Positions 5,896 to 6,292 of a stretch of 6,292 nt of DNA are shown here, one piece after another (within the stretch, counting starts at the first letter, position 1; every line of letters begins with the position of its first letter). This DNA is from Phycisphaerae bacterium (lineage in GTDB: Bacteria > Planctomycetota > Phycisphaerae > Tepidisphaerales > Tepidisphaeraceae), in assembly GCA_014380825.1 (NCBI GenBank), contig JACMJD010000514.1, positions 1-6,292 on the forward strand, in the 5' to 3' direction. The position numbers and the translations under genes were made by a program. The notes under the pieces are model-generated. The model made no database searches. It was not told where the DNA came from and saw only the letters and a list, made by a program, of their open reading frames with translations.

Positions 5896-6292
5896 ATGAT
5901 TCGACCCGCCGAACCACGCGATGTGCCGGAAATCGCGAACCTGATCCGCGAGCTGGCAGATTACGAGAAACTTACCGATGAAGTGACGTTCGATGTCGCC
6001 GAGCTGCGCGAACATCTGTTCGGACCGCGTCCGTACGCCGAAGTGCTGATGGCCGAGCACGATGAGCTTGTCGGGCAGACGCGAGCGGTGATCGGCTTCG
6101 CGTTCTTCTTCCACAACTTCTCGACGTTTTGCGGCAAGCCGGGCATCTATCTCGAAGACCTGTTCGTCCGCCCGCAATATCGCGGACAGGGATACGGAAA
6201 AGCCCTGCTCGCGGCACTGGCCAAGCTCGCGATCGACCGAAACTGCGCGCGACTCGAGTGGGCCGTGCTCAACTGGAACACGCCGTCGATCG
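5896..6292 (+). CDS. GNAT family N-acetyltransferase (spermidine/diamine acetyltransferase type), C-terminus cut by window edge
   Basis: Cytoplasmic enzyme that transfers an acetyl group from acetyl-CoA to an amine. 132 codons are present from the ATG at 5896. The N-terminus MIRPAEPRDVPEIANLIREL is the usual GNAT strand-helix opening. IYLEDLFVRPQYRG (84-97) leads into the acetyl-CoA pyrophosphate-binding motif RGQGYG (96-101). EWAVLNWNTPSI (121-132) matches the EW-V-WN-PSI block of the SSAT/thialysine acetyltransferase group, which acts on polyamines or lysine analogues. About 20-30 residues, including the usual FY-GF ending, should lie beyond the edge. It is divergent from msrA with 44 bases between start codons. 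No Shine-Dalgarno is obvious. The exact substrate cannot be set from sequence. Confidence 0.93.
   Translation, partial: MIRPAEPRDVPEIANLIRELADYEKLTDEVTFDVAELREHLFGPRPYAEVLMAEHDELVGQTRAVIGFAFFFHNFSTFCGKPGIYLEDLFVRPQYRGQGYGKALLAALAKLAIDRNCARLEWAVLNWNTPSI

Noticed and set aside
5007..5897. A 296-codon open frame on the minus strand
   Set aside because: It is an out-of-frame shadow of msrA and the start of purB, with an Arg-rich, domainless product.
5852..5917. An upstream GTG start for msrA at 5917
   Set aside because: It would overlap the acetyltransferase start and place 22 residues ahead of a well-formed lipoprotein signal.

Overview
The window looks like an ordinary chromosomal segment of a GC-rich, Gram-negative-type bacterium, most likely a planctomycete (Phycisphaerae or a relative). 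That placement is inferred from two secreted proteins ending in the PEP-CTERM form IPEPAS...RRR, one carrying a DUF4394 domain, together with a long adenylosuccinate lyase that resembles the animal enzyme. I saw no mobile element, CRISPR array, tRNA, rRNA or phage gene.

Layout, left to right. 1-1343 (minus) is the N-terminal two thirds to three quarters of a glycoside hydrolase family 15 enzyme, cut by the left edge just after its catalytic acid motif. 1344-1660 is non-coding, with an inverted repeat and a strong minus-strand terminator. 1661-2320 (minus) is a PEP-CTERM protein of unknown function. 2321-2635 is non-coding and holds this gene's long leader plus the terminator of the next gene. 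2636-3505 (minus) is a DUF4394 repeat protein with a PEP-CTERM tail. 3506-3714 is its leader. 3715-5160 (minus) is adenylosuccinate lyase (purB). 5195-5851 (minus) is a lipoprotein methionine sulfoxide reductase A. A 44-base divergent gap follows, and from 5896 to the right edge (plus) runs a GNAT acetyltransferase of the spermidine/diamine acetyltransferase type.

The genes do not form one obvious pathway. msrA and purB are 34 bases apart on the same strand and may be co-transcribed. The two PEP-CTERM genes are separately terminated single-gene units, each with a good ribosome binding site; their products would be exported and handled by an exosortase encoded elsewhere. GH15, purB and the acetyltransferase are cytoplasmic housekeeping enzymes (alpha-glucan or trehalose breakdown, purine synthesis, acetylation of a small amine).

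The most interesting signals are non-coding. A 15-base element matching at 14 positions lies upstream of both PEP-CTERM genes and in each case forms the left arm of a possible RNA hairpin. The sequence TACAAT stands 8-9 bases before the ATG of both msrA and purB, with no Shine-Dalgarno sequence between, which suggests leaderless transcripts. No clearly new multi-gene system is visible.
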